From assembly GCF_900142845.1 (NCBI RefSeq), contig NZ_FSRU01000001.1, positions 2,480,001 to 2,544,000 of the forward strand: DNA of 64,000 nt, written 5' to 3'. Position numbers and translations under genes: made by a program. The notes under the pieces are model-generated. The model did no database searches. It was not told the DNA's origin and was given only the letters and a program-made list of their open reading frames with translations. Positions 45,258 to 53,422 of this stretch are shown one piece after another (position 1 is the first letter of the stretch; each line of letters opens with the position of its first letter). This DNA is from Paraburkholderia phenazinium. GTDB taxonomy: Bacteria; Pseudomonadota; Gammaproteobacteria; Burkholderiales; Burkholderiaceae.

Positions 45258-46337
45258 ATGAAAACCGCAGATTCGTTACCGCTGACTTCCATCGACGGCG
45301 TCCCCAAGGAGCGCATCCGTTTCGGCATCGTGCTGCTGCCGAATTTCACGCTGACGGCGTTCTCCGGCTTCGTCGACATGCTGCGGCTGTCCGCCGACGA
45401 AGGCGATTACAGCAAGCCGGTGCGCTGCTCGTGGAGCGTGATCGGCGACACGCTGGCGCCCGTGCGAGCCAGTTGCGGCATCCAGATCACGCCATGGGAG
45501 ACCTTCGAGAACGCCGAGCCGTTCGATTACGTGGTGGTGGTGGGCGGCCTGCTGCACTCCGGCCCGCAGGCGAACGACGAGACGCTGCAGTTCATCCGCC
45601 AGGCCGCGCGCGGCAGTACCACGCTGGTCGGCATCTGCACCGGCGTGTTTGCGCTGATGCGCGCCGGCGTGCTGGACGAGCATCGCATCTGCGTAAGCTG
45701 GTTTCACTACTGGGATTTTGTCGAGCGCTTTCCGTCCGTGAATTCGGACGCGCTGATTGCCGACCGCCTGTTCGTGATCGACCGGCGGCGCATCACCTGC
45801 TCCGGCGGGCGGGCCTCCATCGACGTGGCCGCCGCGATCCTGCTGAGACATTTCGAACACGCGACGGTGCAGAAGGCGCTGCGCATCCTGCTGGTCGGCG
45901 AGATGCAGAAGGGCAATGCGCCGCAGCCGCATCCACCGGGCTTGGAGCCCGCCACGCATCCCAAGGTCAAGCGCGCGATCCTGCTGATGGAACAGCACGT
46001 CGGGCGCTCGCTACCGCTCGAAGAACTGGCCTGCAAGCTCGATATGTCGCCGCGGCAACTGGAGCGGCTCTTCAAGGCGGAGACCAGCAAGAGCCCGCAG
46101 GCCTTCGCCAAGCAGGTGCGTCTGCGGACCGCCGCATGGCTGCTGACGAGTTCGGATCGCACGGTGGCCGATATCGCGTCGAGCTGCGGCTTCTCGGACG
46201 CCTCGCACCTGGGACGCGAATTCCGCAAGCAGTTCGGCGTGCCGCCGGTGATGTTCCGCGAGCAACGCGGCGCCGTGCCGGCTGAAGATGCGGCGGTGTT
46301 CGACGAAACGTTTCCGGGGCGCGTGGATGTTTATTGA
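45258..46337 (+). CDS. GlxA-family AraC regulator, likely activator of sarcosine/serine genes
   Basis: A 359-residue regulator with a DJ-1/PfpI-like sensing domain ([27 protein letters not shown]) and a C-terminal double helix-turn-helix ([46 protein letters not shown]). This is the architecture of the GbdR and SouR regulators that control glycine betaine and sarcosine catabolism in Pseudomonas. The divergent sdaA-soxBDAG operon makes sarcosine or a related compound the likely inducer. ATG 45258 (MKTADSLP) is the best start; an upstream in-frame ATG adds an uncharacteristic stretch. Confidence 0.88.
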   Translation: MKTADSLPLTSIDGVPKERIRFGIVLLPNFTLTAFSGFVDMLRLSADEGDYSKPVRCSWSVIGDTLAPVRASCGIQITPWETFENAEPFDYVVVVGGLLHSGPQANDETLQFIRQAARGSTTLVGICTGVFALMRAGVLDEHRICVSWFHYWDFVERFPSVNSDALIADRLFVIDRRRITCSGGRASIDVAAAILLRHFEHATVQKALRILLVGEMQKGNAPQPHPPGLEPATHPKVKRAILLMEQHVGRSLPLEELACKLDMSPRQLERLFKAETSKSPQAFAKQVRLRTAAWLLTSSDRTVADIASSCGFSDASHLGREFRKQFGVPPVMFREQRGAVPAEDAAVFDETFPGRVDVY

Positions 46338-46382
46338 TCGATGCTCACGGCTCGCCACCCGAGGCGGCGGCCAGGGCTAGCG

Positions 46383-46712
46383 TCAATGACTGATCATCCA
46401 CGGCCTGCCCGCGGGATTGGTTTTTAGGCCGCCGGCTGTCGTCGAGCCAGAGGTCGCCTTCGCCCCACAACCGCAACCGGGTCCATGACGGTGCTGGTAC
46501 TGGCCCGAGCGCTGCGGCGCATGCGCCGCGCGCTCGTTGACCTGGTGAGCGGTGCGGGTAGTCGCCTGCATCAGCGACAAGGCCGGCAGGCTAAGGGTGC
46601 GCGGCGCCTCGCTGCCGCAGGTGGGGCACGTGCAGACCGTATCGCGGTCCGCAACGCGGCGCAGCGCCGCAAATGGGCCGCAGTGGTCGCAGCGGTAATC
46701 GTAAGTCGGCAT
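46383..46712 (-). CDS. fmdB: FmdB-family zinc ribbon protein
   Basis: A 109-residue protein starting MPTYDYRCDHCG with a second pair CPTCG, the zinc ribbon typical of FmdB. The C-terminal half is hydrophilic with a His/Gly/Cys stretch (HRHGPGCGCG). FmdB was first noted as a possible regulator beside formamidase in Methylophilus. Here it follows fmdA by 108 bases as the last gene of the amide operon. Its molecular role is not settled. Confidence 0.88.
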   Translation of the reverse strand: MPTYDYRCDHCGPFAALRRVADRDTVCTCPTCGSEAPRTLSLPALSLMQATTRTAHQVNERAAHAPQRSGQYQHRHGPGCGCGAKATSGSTTAGGLKTNPAGRPWMISH

Positions 46713-46750
46713 GGTGTTGTCCTCTCAGGTGCGCTGAATCGATGTGCCGC

Positions 46751-46785
46751 GCCGGAGTCCGTTCGCGAGGCAAACGCACTCCGGC
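46751..46785 (-). repeat. Inverted repeat between fmdA and fmdB
   Basis: GCCGGAGT (46751-46758) pairs with ACTCCGGC (46778-46785) around a 19-base loop. There is no T tract downstream on the minus strand. It may lower fmdB expression relative to fmdA. Confidence 0.35.
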
Positions 46786-46820
46786 TGCTACGCCTCAGAC
46801 CCTCTCAAACTCTCAAACCC

Positions 46821-48056
46821 TCAAACCCGATCCGGCGACAACGGCAAATCCACCCCGCCGGCCGCAATATGCCTGACCGGCCCGGCCGCCGTGGGCCGGA
46901 TATCGAAGTCGAAGATCTGGGTTGGCAACCACAAGGTCGCGCAGGCATTCGGCACGTCCACCACACCGCTGATATGCCCTTGCACCGGCGCGGTCCCCAG
47001 AATCGAATAGGCCTGCGCCCGCGAGTAGCCGAACTTCGTCAGATATTCGATCGCGTTCAGACAGGCTTGCCGGTAGGCGATGTGCACGTCGAGATAGTGC
47101 TGCTTGCCCTGCTCGTCCACCGAGATGCCTTCGAAGATCAGGTAGTCGTTGTAGTTCGGCGTAATCGGACTCGGTTTGAAAATCGGGTTCCTGATGCCGT
47201 ATTTGGCCATGCCGCCTTTGATCAGCTCGACCTTCATATGCACCCAGCCGGCCATCTCGATGGCGCCGCAGAAGGTGATTTCGCCGTCGCCCTGGCTGAA
47301 GTGCAGGTCACCCACCGACAACCCCGCGCCGTCGACGTACACCGGGAAATACACCTTCGAACCGCGCGACAGGTCCTTGATGTCGCAGTTGCCGCCGTGC
47401 TCGCGCGGCGGCACCGTGCGGGCGCCCTCGGCAGCGGCCCTGGCATGCGCGTCGCCGCTCAGCCGCCCCATATGCGCAGTCGAAGCGAACGGCGGATTGG
47501 CGAGGCCGGGCACGCGCTGCGGATCGGTGGCGATGAGGGCCGCTTCGCGCTCGTTCCACGTCGCGAGCATGGCCGGGTCAGGCAGGCAGCCGATCAGTCC
47601 CGGATGGATCAGGCCGGCAAAGTTGACGCCCGGAATGTGGCGCGAACTGGTGTACAGGCCATGAAAATCCCAGATCGATTTCTGCGCGAGCGGGAAATGA
47701 TCGGTCAGGAAGCCGCCGCCGTTTTTCTTCGAGAAGAAGCCGTTGAAGCCCCACTGACTCTCCTGCTTCGCGCCGATGTCGAGCAGATCGACCACCAGCA
47801 GGTCGCCCGGCTCCGCGCCCTTCACGCCCACCGGGCCGCTCAGGAAGTGCACGATCGACAGGTCGATGTCGCGCACGTCGTCGGCACTGTCGTTGTTCTT
47901 GATGAAGCCGCCGGTCCAGTCGTAGGTCTCGAGGATGAAGTCGTCGCCCGGATTGACCCAGCAGGCCATCGGAATGTCCGGATGCCAGCGGTTGTGGATG
48001 TTCTCGTTTTCGTAGGCCGACTGGTTCAGGTCGACCTTGATCAGCGTTTCAGCCAT
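46821..48056 (-). CDS. fmdA: Formamidase (acetamidase/formamidase family)
   Basis: A 411-residue amidohydrolase that splits formamide to formate and ammonia. The whole length matches FmdA: WHPDIPMACWVNPGDDFILE, GAEPGDLLVVDLLDIG, IPGVNFAGLIHPGLIGC, PPREHGGNCDIK. It lies directly after urtE (36 bases), so uptake of the amide by the Urt-type transporter and its hydrolysis are encoded together. Related amidases also act on acetamide; formamide is the best guess. Confidence 0.94.
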   Translation of the reverse strand: MAETLIKVDLNQSAYENENIHNRWHPDIPMACWVNPGDDFILETYDWTGGFIKNNDSADDVRDIDLSIVHFLSGPVGVKGAEPGDLLVVDLLDIGAKQESQWGFNGFFSKKNGGGFLTDHFPLAQKSIWDFHGLYTSSRHIPGVNFAGLIHPGLIGCLPDPAMLATWNEREAALIATDPQRVPGLANPPFASTAHMGRLSGDAHARAAAEGARTVPPREHGGNCDIKDLSRGSKVYFPVYVDGAGLSVGDLHFSQGDGEITFCGAIEMAGWVHMKVELIKGGMAKYGIRNPIFKPSPITPNYNDYLIFEGISVDEQGKQHYLDVHIAYRQACLNAIEYLTKFGYSRAQAYSILGTAPVQGHISGVVDVPNACATLWLPTQIFDFDIRPTAAGPVRHIAAGGVDLPLSPDRV

Positions 48057-48092
48057 TGCACACTCTCCTGTTGGAAATGACGGACGGTCGGC

Positions 48093-48782
48093 TTACACCG
48101 ACAGGTACTCGCGGATCTTCGCGGTGTCGGCGGCGCTGCGCGGACTCTCGTGCACCAGACGGCCGCCTTCGATGACGAACAGCCGGTCGGCCACATCGAG
48201 CGCGAAACTCAGCACCTGCTCCGAGACGACGATCGTGATGTCGCGCAGCTTGCGGATCTCGTTCAGCGCTTTGGCGATGTCCTTGATGATCGATGGCTGG
48301 ATGCCTTCGGTCGGCTCGTCGAGCAGCAGCACCTTCGGTTCGGTGACAAGCGCACGGGCAATCGCAAGCTGTTGCTGCTGGCCGCCGGACAGGTTGCCGC
48401 CCTTGCGGGCGCGCATTTCGTAGAGCACCGGAAAGAGCGCGTAGATCTCCTCGGGCACGCGCTTGTCGCGTGCGTTCTCGAGGCCGGTCTGGATGTTTTC
48501 CTCCACCGTGAGCGTGGCGAAAATCTGCCGGCCTTGCGGCACGTAGGCGATGCCTTTGGCAACGCGCCGGAAACTCTCGTCGCGCGACACATCCTCGCCG
48601 TCCACGCGCACCGCGCCGCCTTTGAGCGGCAAGATGCCGATCAGCGACTTGAACAGCGTGGTCTTGCCCATGCCGTTGCGCCCCATGATCGCCACGGTTT
48701 CGTTTCTGGCCGCCTGGAAGCTGATTCCATGCAGCGCCTCGCTCTGGCCATAACTGACGAATACGTCGTCGACATTCAACAT
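48093..48782 (-). CDS. urtE: Urea/amide ABC transporter ATPase UrtE
   Basis: A 229-residue ATPase. The Walker A reads GRNGMGKTTL, the Met variant typical of UrtE, with signature LSGGQQQQLAIARAL and Walker B VLLLDEPTEGIQPSI. ATG 48782 has AACGAGGAG upstream; the frame extends further without support. It pairs with UrtD under the permeases UrtB and UrtC. Confidence 0.92.
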   Translation of the reverse strand: MLNVDDVFVSYGQSEALHGISFQAARNETVAIMGRNGMGKTTLFKSLIGILPLKGGAVRVDGEDVSRDESFRRVAKGIAYVPQGRQIFATLTVEENIQTGLENARDKRVPEEIYALFPVLYEMRARKGGNLSGGQQQQLAIARALVTEPKVLLLDEPTEGIQPSIIKDIAKALNEIRKLRDITIVVSEQVLSFALDVADRLFVIEGGRLVHESPRSAADTAKIREYLSV

Positions 48783-48840
48783 GCTGGGCTCCTCGTTCGC
48801 GGGTTCCGCAACCCATTCAATGGCGGGTGAACTGGCCAAC

Positions 48841-49584
48841 TCAGTGGCCCAGATAGACATCGATCACCCGCGGATCCGCTTGCACCTGCTCCATCGCCCC
48901 TTCGGCGAGAATCTTTCCCTGGTGCATCACGGTGACCTTGTGAGCGATCTGCTCGACGAACGCCATGTCGTGTTCGATCACGATCATCGAGCGGTTCCGG
49001 CAGATCCGTTTGAGCAACTCGGCGGTCACCTCGCGCTCGCGCACGCTCATGCCGGCAATCGGTTCGTCGAGCATCAACAGCTCCGGCTCCTGCATCAGCA
49101 ACATGCCGATCTCGAGCCACTGCTTCTGCCCGTGCGAGAGCAGGCCGGCTTCGAGGTCGAGCTGGCCGGCGAGACCAATCTCGCCGGCCACGCTGCGCAC
49201 GCGGTCGAGCACGTCGCTGGTGCGGCGAAACGCCAGGGCGCCGAACACACCGCGCCCGCGCGGAAACGACACCTCCAGGTTCTGGAACACGGAGAGGTTT
49301 TCGTAGATCGACGGCGTCTGAAACTTGCGGCCAATCCCTTTGCGCACGCGGCGAAATTCCGGCAGCCGCGTCATCTCCTCGTTGCGGAACTTGATGCTGC
49401 CTTCGCTCGCCCGCGTCTTGCCGCAGATCAGATCGAGCAGCGTCGTCTTGCCCGCGCCGTTCGGGCCGATCACCACGCGCAGTTCACCACGGTCCACATA
49501 CAGGTTCAGCGAATCGATGGCCTTGAAGCCGTCGAACGAGACGCTCAGCCCTTCCACGGCCAGGACGAAATCGGTATTGCTCAT
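48841..49584 (-). CDS. urtD: Urea/amide ABC transporter ATPase UrtD
   Basis: A 247-residue ATPase with Walker A GPNGAGKTTLLDLICGKT, a LSHGQKQWLEIGMLL signature (His variant usual in UrtD) and Walker B LLMLDEPIAGM. ATG 49584 overlaps the urtC stop by four bases (ATGA). The long open frame upstream of it is the shadow of urtC. Confidence 0.92.
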   Translation of the reverse strand: MSNTDFVLAVEGLSVSFDGFKAIDSLNLYVDRGELRVVIGPNGAGKTTLLDLICGKTRASEGSIKFRNEEMTRLPEFRRVRKGIGRKFQTPSIYENLSVFQNLEVSFPRGRGVFGALAFRRTSDVLDRVRSVAGEIGLAGQLDLEAGLLSHGQKQWLEIGMLLMQEPELLMLDEPIAGMSVREREVTAELLKRICRNRSMIVIEHDMAFVEQIAHKVTVMHQGKILAEGAMEQVQADPRVIDVYLGH

Positions 49585-50753
49585 GGTGTGCTCCTCGCGC
49601 CGCGGCGCAGCAGCCACGGTTTCACATGACTGTCGTAGAGACCGGCGAGGCCGTTCGGAAACGCCATCACGACGCCGATAAAGAGCGCGGCCATCAGAAA
49701 CAGCCACAGGTTCGGGAAACTTTCGGAGAACCACGTCTTGCCCAGGTTGACGAGCACCGCGCCATAGACCGCGCCCACCAGCGACATGCGTCCGCCCACC
49801 GCCGCGTAGATCACCATCTCGATGGACGGCACGATCCCCACGAACGACGGCGACATGAAGCCGACCTGCAACGTGAACATCGCGCCGCCGATAGCGGCCA
49901 GCACGGCGGCGACGCAAAACGCGAAAACCTTGAACATGGCGACGTCGTAGCCCGAGAAGCGCACCCGGTCTTCCTTGTCGCGCATGGCGAGCAACAAGGT
50001 GCCAAGCTTGCTGCGCTGGATGCGCCGGCAGCAGAGGATCGCCACCAGCAGCAGGACCGCGTTGGCGAAGTACAGGACCAGCTTGGCGCCGTCGCCGCGA
50101 ATGTCCCAGCCGAGCAGCGTGCGCAGGTCGGTGATGCCGTTCACGCCGCCGGTATAGCCTTGCTGGCCGATGATGAGCACCGACAGGATCAGCGCCACCG
50201 CCTGGGTGATGATCGCGAAGTAAACGCCGCCCACGCGCCGCTTGAACATCGCAAAGCTGACCACGAAGGCCAGCGCGCAGGGCACCACCACCACCGCGGC
50301 GAGCGCGAACGGCAGCGAATGAAACGGCTTCCACCAGAACGGCAGCGCAGTGAGCTGATTCCAGTCCATGAAGTCAGGAATGCCAGGCGTCGACTGGATC
50401 TTCGTGCTGATCGGGTCCGACGCTTCGAGCTTCAGGAACATCGCCATGCAGTAACCGCCGAGGCCGAAGAACACGCCCTGCCCCAGGCTCAGCACGCCGC
50501 CGTAGCCCCACGCCATCACGAGGCCGACGGCGACAAACGCATAGGTCAGATACTTGCCCATCAGGTTGAGGCGGAACGCATCGAGCGCGAGCGGAAACAC
50601 CACCAGAATCAGCAGCGCCAGCACGACGATGCTGCCGTAGCCGTCGCTCGTCAGCCAGCGCAGCAGCGCGGGCCGCAGGCCGCCGCGAACGGCCTCGCCA
50701 TCGGTCTTGGGTGGCGCAGCAGCCGCGCCGGCGGAAGGGTTCAGCGGATCCAT
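49581..50753 (-). CDS. urtC: Urea/amide ABC transporter permease UrtC
   Basis: A 390-residue permease of the LivM/UrtC type with about ten membrane segments (VVLALLILVVFPLALDAF, AWGYGGVLSLGQGVFFGLGGY). GYGGVLSLGQ is the conserved loop that meets the ATPases. The N-terminal 30 residues are Ala/Pro-rich. It follows urtB by 96 bases and overlaps urtD by four. Confidence 0.93.
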   Translation of the reverse strand: MDPLNPSAGAAAAPPKTDGEAVRGGLRPALLRWLTSDGYGSIVVLALLILVVFPLALDAFRLNLMGKYLTYAFVAVGLVMAWGYGGVLSLGQGVFFGLGGYCMAMFLKLEASDPISTKIQSTPGIPDFMDWNQLTALPFWWKPFHSLPFALAAVVVVPCALAFVVSFAMFKRRVGGVYFAIITQAVALILSVLIIGQQGYTGGVNGITDLRTLLGWDIRGDGAKLVLYFANAVLLLVAILCCRRIQRSKLGTLLLAMRDKEDRVRFSGYDVAMFKVFAFCVAAVLAAIGGAMFTLQVGFMSPSFVGIVPSIEMVIYAAVGGRMSLVGAVYGAVLVNLGKTWFSESFPNLWLFLMAALFIGVVMAFPNGLAGLYDSHVKPWLLRRGARSTP

Positions 50754-50849
50754 ACGCGTTTCTCCGGGCTGAATCGATTAAAAGGACGGCTTGACGGCGC
50801 CGTCGAAAGACGGGGCTGCCGGACGCGCAAGCGGCCGTTGTCTGGAGCG

Positions 50850-51767
50850 TCAGGCACGGCGCACCTTCGAAGCGAAGAGACCTTGCGGCCGCAGCATCAG
50901 CACGATGACGATGGTGAGCAGCGTCACCACGCGCGCCGACGATCCGGTCATGAAGAACTCGCTGATCGACTGCATCTGGGCAATGCCGAATGCCGAGGCC
51001 ACCGTGCCGAGCAGGCTCGCCGCGCCGCCGAACGTCACCACCAGAAACGAATCGACGATATAGAGCGAACCGCTGGTCGGCCCCGTCGAGCCGATCGCGG
51101 TAAATGCCGCCCCGGCCACGCCCGCCATCCCGCAGCCGATGGCGAAAGTCAAGCGGTCGGTCTTGCGCGTGTCGATGCCGGCCGCGTTCGCCATCTGCCG
51201 GTTTGCGACGGTGGCGCGTACCCGCAGTCCCCAGCGCGAGCGGTACAGCGCCAGCAGCACGCCACCCGTCATCAACACCGCGAGGCTCATCACGAACAGG
51301 CCGTTGATCGGGATGTCGAGGCCCGGCTTCGGCGACCACGAACCCATCAGCCAGTCCGGCAGCGTCGGGCTGACCTCCTTCGGGCCGAACACCGAGCGGA
51401 ACACCTGCTGCATGCCGAGGCTCAGGCCCCAGGTCGCGAGCAGCGTGTCGAGCGGACGCCGGTACAGATGGCGGATCAACGCCCACTCCGCCACCCAGCC
51501 CGCCGCAAAGGCCAGCGCGAAAGCGGCGCAGATTGCCAGCGGAAAGTAGATCGGCGCGAACCCGTGCCAGTAGTTGTCGGCCACTTGCGAGAACATGTAG
51601 ATCGTGTACGCCCCGATCGTCATGAACTCGCCGTGGGCCATGTTGATGACGCCCATCTGGCCGAAAATCACCGCCAGCCCGAGCCCCATCAGCAGCAGCA
51701 CGCTGAACAGGCTCAAGCCGGCGAAGCCCTGCATCAGCGTGATGTTAAGAATGTCCGAAGCCGACAT
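50850..51767 (-). CDS. urtB: Urea/amide ABC transporter permease UrtB (short form)
   Basis: A 305-residue LivH/UrtB permease with the loop GQMGVINMAHGEFMTIGAY and about eight membrane segments. Many urea-type UrtB proteins are over 500 residues because of a periplasmic N-terminal extension; that extension is absent here. The short form resembles amide transporters found beside formamidase. The ATG at 51767 has GAGGAGAGACGC upstream. It follows urtA by 55 bases. Confidence 0.92.
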   Translation of the reverse strand: MSASDILNITLMQGFAGLSLFSVLLLMGLGLAVIFGQMGVINMAHGEFMTIGAYTIYMFSQVADNYWHGFAPIYFPLAICAAFALAFAAGWVAEWALIRHLYRRPLDTLLATWGLSLGMQQVFRSVFGPKEVSPTLPDWLMGSWSPKPGLDIPINGLFVMSLAVLMTGGVLLALYRSRWGLRVRATVANRQMANAAGIDTRKTDRLTFAIGCGMAGVAGAAFTAIGSTGPTSGSLYIVDSFLVVTFGGAASLLGTVASAFGIAQMQSISEFFMTGSSARVVTLLTIVIVLMLRPQGLFASKVRRA

Positions 51768-51822
51768 GCGTCTCTCCTCGAAATGACCGGCGCGCCGCTG
51801 TGGCGCGCCACGGATACCCGGC

Positions 51823-53088
51823 TTACTGGTAACCCTTGGGGAACGGATTCGGCTCGATCAGATTCGGCGACTCGGCCACCACCTTGAACTGGCCGTCCGC
51901 CTGCGCCTCGCCGATGCGCGTGCGGCTCCACAAGTGGTGATTCGCATGGATCTTCACGTAGCCTTCGGGCGCGGTCTTCAATTCGATGCCCGGCGACGCC
52001 GCCACGACCTTGTCCACGTCGAAGCTGCCGGCCTTCTCCACCGCCGCTTTCCACAACCATGGCCCGAGATACGCCGCCTGCGTGACGTCGCCGATCACCG
52101 ACCTGGGTCCGTACTTCGCCTTGAACGCCGCGACGAATTTCTTGTTGTTGTCGTTGTCGAGCGATTCGAAGTACTTCATGGCCGAGTAGAAGCCCGCCAC
52201 GTTTTCGCCGCCGATGCCCAGCACCTCGTCCTCGGTCACCGAGATGGTCAGCAGGAACTGCTTGTCCGCTGTGATGCCGGCCGCCTTGAGCTGCTTGTAG
52301 AACGCCACATTCGAACCGCCGACGATGATCGCGTAGATGCAATCGGGTTTGGCGATCTTGATCTTGTTGATGAGCGAGTTGAAGTTGGTGGTGCCGAGCG
52401 GGTAATACTCTTCGCCGACCACCTTGCAACCGGTCAGATGCTGTTCGATATGCTTGCGCGCAATCTTGCTCGAGGTGCGCGGCCAGATGTAATCGGAGCC
52501 GATCAGGAAGAAGCTCTTGGCGTTCTTCGTCTGGTTGGCCCAGTTCAACCCCCACAGAATCTGCTGGGTCGCTTCCTGGCCGGTATAGAACACGTTCTTC
52601 GATTGCTCGAGTCCTTCGTAGAACGTCGGGTAGTACAACAGGCCGTTGTCGCGTTCGAAGATCGGCAGCACTGCCTTGCGCGAGGCCGAGGTCCAGCAGC
52701 CGAACACGGCGGCCACGTGATCGTTCTCGAGCAGCTTCTTCGACTTTTCGGCGAACGTCGGCCAGTCGGAAGCGCCGTCTTCCTGAATGATCTTGATCTG
52801 GCGGCCGAGAATCCCGCCTGCCGCATTGATCTGCTCGATCGCGAGGCGCTCCGCCTGAATCGAGCCGGTTTCGGAGATCGCCATCGTGCCGGTCGCCGAG
52901 TGCAACTGGCCGACCGTCACTTCGGTGTCGGTCACGGCAAGGTGCGTGGTGTTGACCTTCGCGGTCGGAAACTGCTGGGCCCGTGCGATGCCGGACATGG
53001 CCAGGGCGGGCGCGGCAGCGAGACCCATCAGGAGTTTGCGCCGGAGCGCCGAAGGCATGCCTTGCTCGTTCTGATCGTCGTGTGACAT
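51823..53088 (-). CDS. urtA: Urea/short-amide ABC transporter binding protein UrtA
   Basis: A 421-residue periplasmic binding protein of the UrtA/AmiC-like type, with VTVGQLHSATGTMAISETGSI near the mature start and YYPTFYEGLEQSKNVFYTG, which are UrtA hallmarks. The signal peptide has paired Arg (ALRRKLLMGLAAAPALAMSGIARA), so export may be by Tat. ATG 53088 has CCAAGGAG upstream. It is the first gene of the urtABCDE-fmdAB operon. Ligand choice between urea and formamide cannot be read from sequence; fmdA next door favours short amides. Confidence 0.93.
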   Translation of the reverse strand: MSHDDQNEQGMPSALRRKLLMGLAAAPALAMSGIARAQQFPTAKVNTTHLAVTDTEVTVGQLHSATGTMAISETGSIQAERLAIEQINAAGGILGRQIKIIQEDGASDWPTFAEKSKKLLENDHVAAVFGCWTSASRKAVLPIFERDNGLLYYPTFYEGLEQSKNVFYTGQEATQQILWGLNWANQTKNAKSFFLIGSDYIWPRTSSKIARKHIEQHLTGCKVVGEEYYPLGTTNFNSLINKIKIAKPDCIYAIIVGGSNVAFYKQLKAAGITADKQFLLTISVTEDEVLGIGGENVAGFYSAMKYFESLDNDNNKKFVAAFKAKYGPRSVIGDVTQAAYLGPWLWKAAVEKAGSFDVDKVVAASPGIELKTAPEGYVKIHANHHLWSRTRIGEAQADGQFKVVAESPNLIEPNPFPKGYQ

Positions 53089-53192
53089 CGAATTCTCCTT
53101 GGTCGTGGTCGGGCGACCCGCGCCGGCATTCCAGGTAACCGGCTGGCGGGATCGACGCCACGAAAGGTAGGTAGCCAATTTGCGCAGCCAAA

Positions 53193-53208
53193 TACGTCAC
53201 TTGACGTA
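53193..53208. promoter_or_regulatory. Perfect dyad TACGTCA-CT-TGACGTA, candidate operator
   Basis: TACGTCA (53193-53199) and TGACGTA (53202-53208) are exact inverted repeats with a 2-bp centre, 105 bases upstream of the urtA ATG. A 16-bp symmetric site in the shared promoter region suits a dimeric LuxR-type regulator such as the one encoded at 56880. Binding is inference. Confidence 0.55.
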
Positions 53209-53231
53209 GGGCGCGGCGAAATTGCGCTTTT

Positions 53232-53237
53232 TATAAT
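53232..53237 (+). promoter_or_regulatory. TATAAT -10 element upstream of the sensor kinase
   Basis: An exact TATAAT lies 186 bases before the kinase ATG at 53423. No good -35 hexamer stands at 16-18 bases (TTGACG inside the dyad is 25 bases away), which suggests an activator-dependent promoter. Confidence 0.4.
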
Positions 53238-53320
53238 CGCGCCGACACAGCCCCCACAGCGCACCCACAGCGCCTCGACTCATGCCGCTGCGCGCTCGCC
53301 GGCCGCCCTTCGCACGTGAA

Positions 53321-53353
53321 CGGCAAAGGCCGGGCAAAGGCCAGGCAAAGGCC
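53321..53353. repeat. Three 11-bp tandem repeats in the sensor-kinase leader
   Basis: The unit (C/G/A)GGCAAAGGCC occurs three times in a row at 53321-53331, 53332-53342 and 53343-53353; only the first base varies. It lies 70-100 bases before the chosen kinase start. Confidence 0.7.
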
Positions 53354-53422
53354 GGGCCGCGAGTGGAATGCAATTTGCATGGCCGCACGGCTAGCCCCCG
53401 AACCGGTCGACGAAAGGCCCCG

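Larger units (their letters stand above)
53089..53422. other. Divergent promoter region of the urt-fmd operon and the sensor kinase
   Basis: These 334 bases hold no likely gene, though an ATG at 53282 is in frame with the kinase gene. They contain the perfect dyad at 53193-53208, a TATAAT at 53232-53237 and three 11-bp repeats at 53321-53353, each listed separately. Confidence 0.6.

Noticed and set aside
49626..51887. A long plus-strand open frame opposite urtC and urtB.
   Set aside because: It is His/Arg/Gln-rich with no fold signs, and it runs across two real genes on the other strand.
53282..53422. Start of the permease-kinase at ATG 53282.
   Set aside because: The 47 extra residues are Arg/Pro-rich and include the tandem repeats; ATG 53423 has a ribosome site and leads directly into the conserved fold. 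It remains possible.
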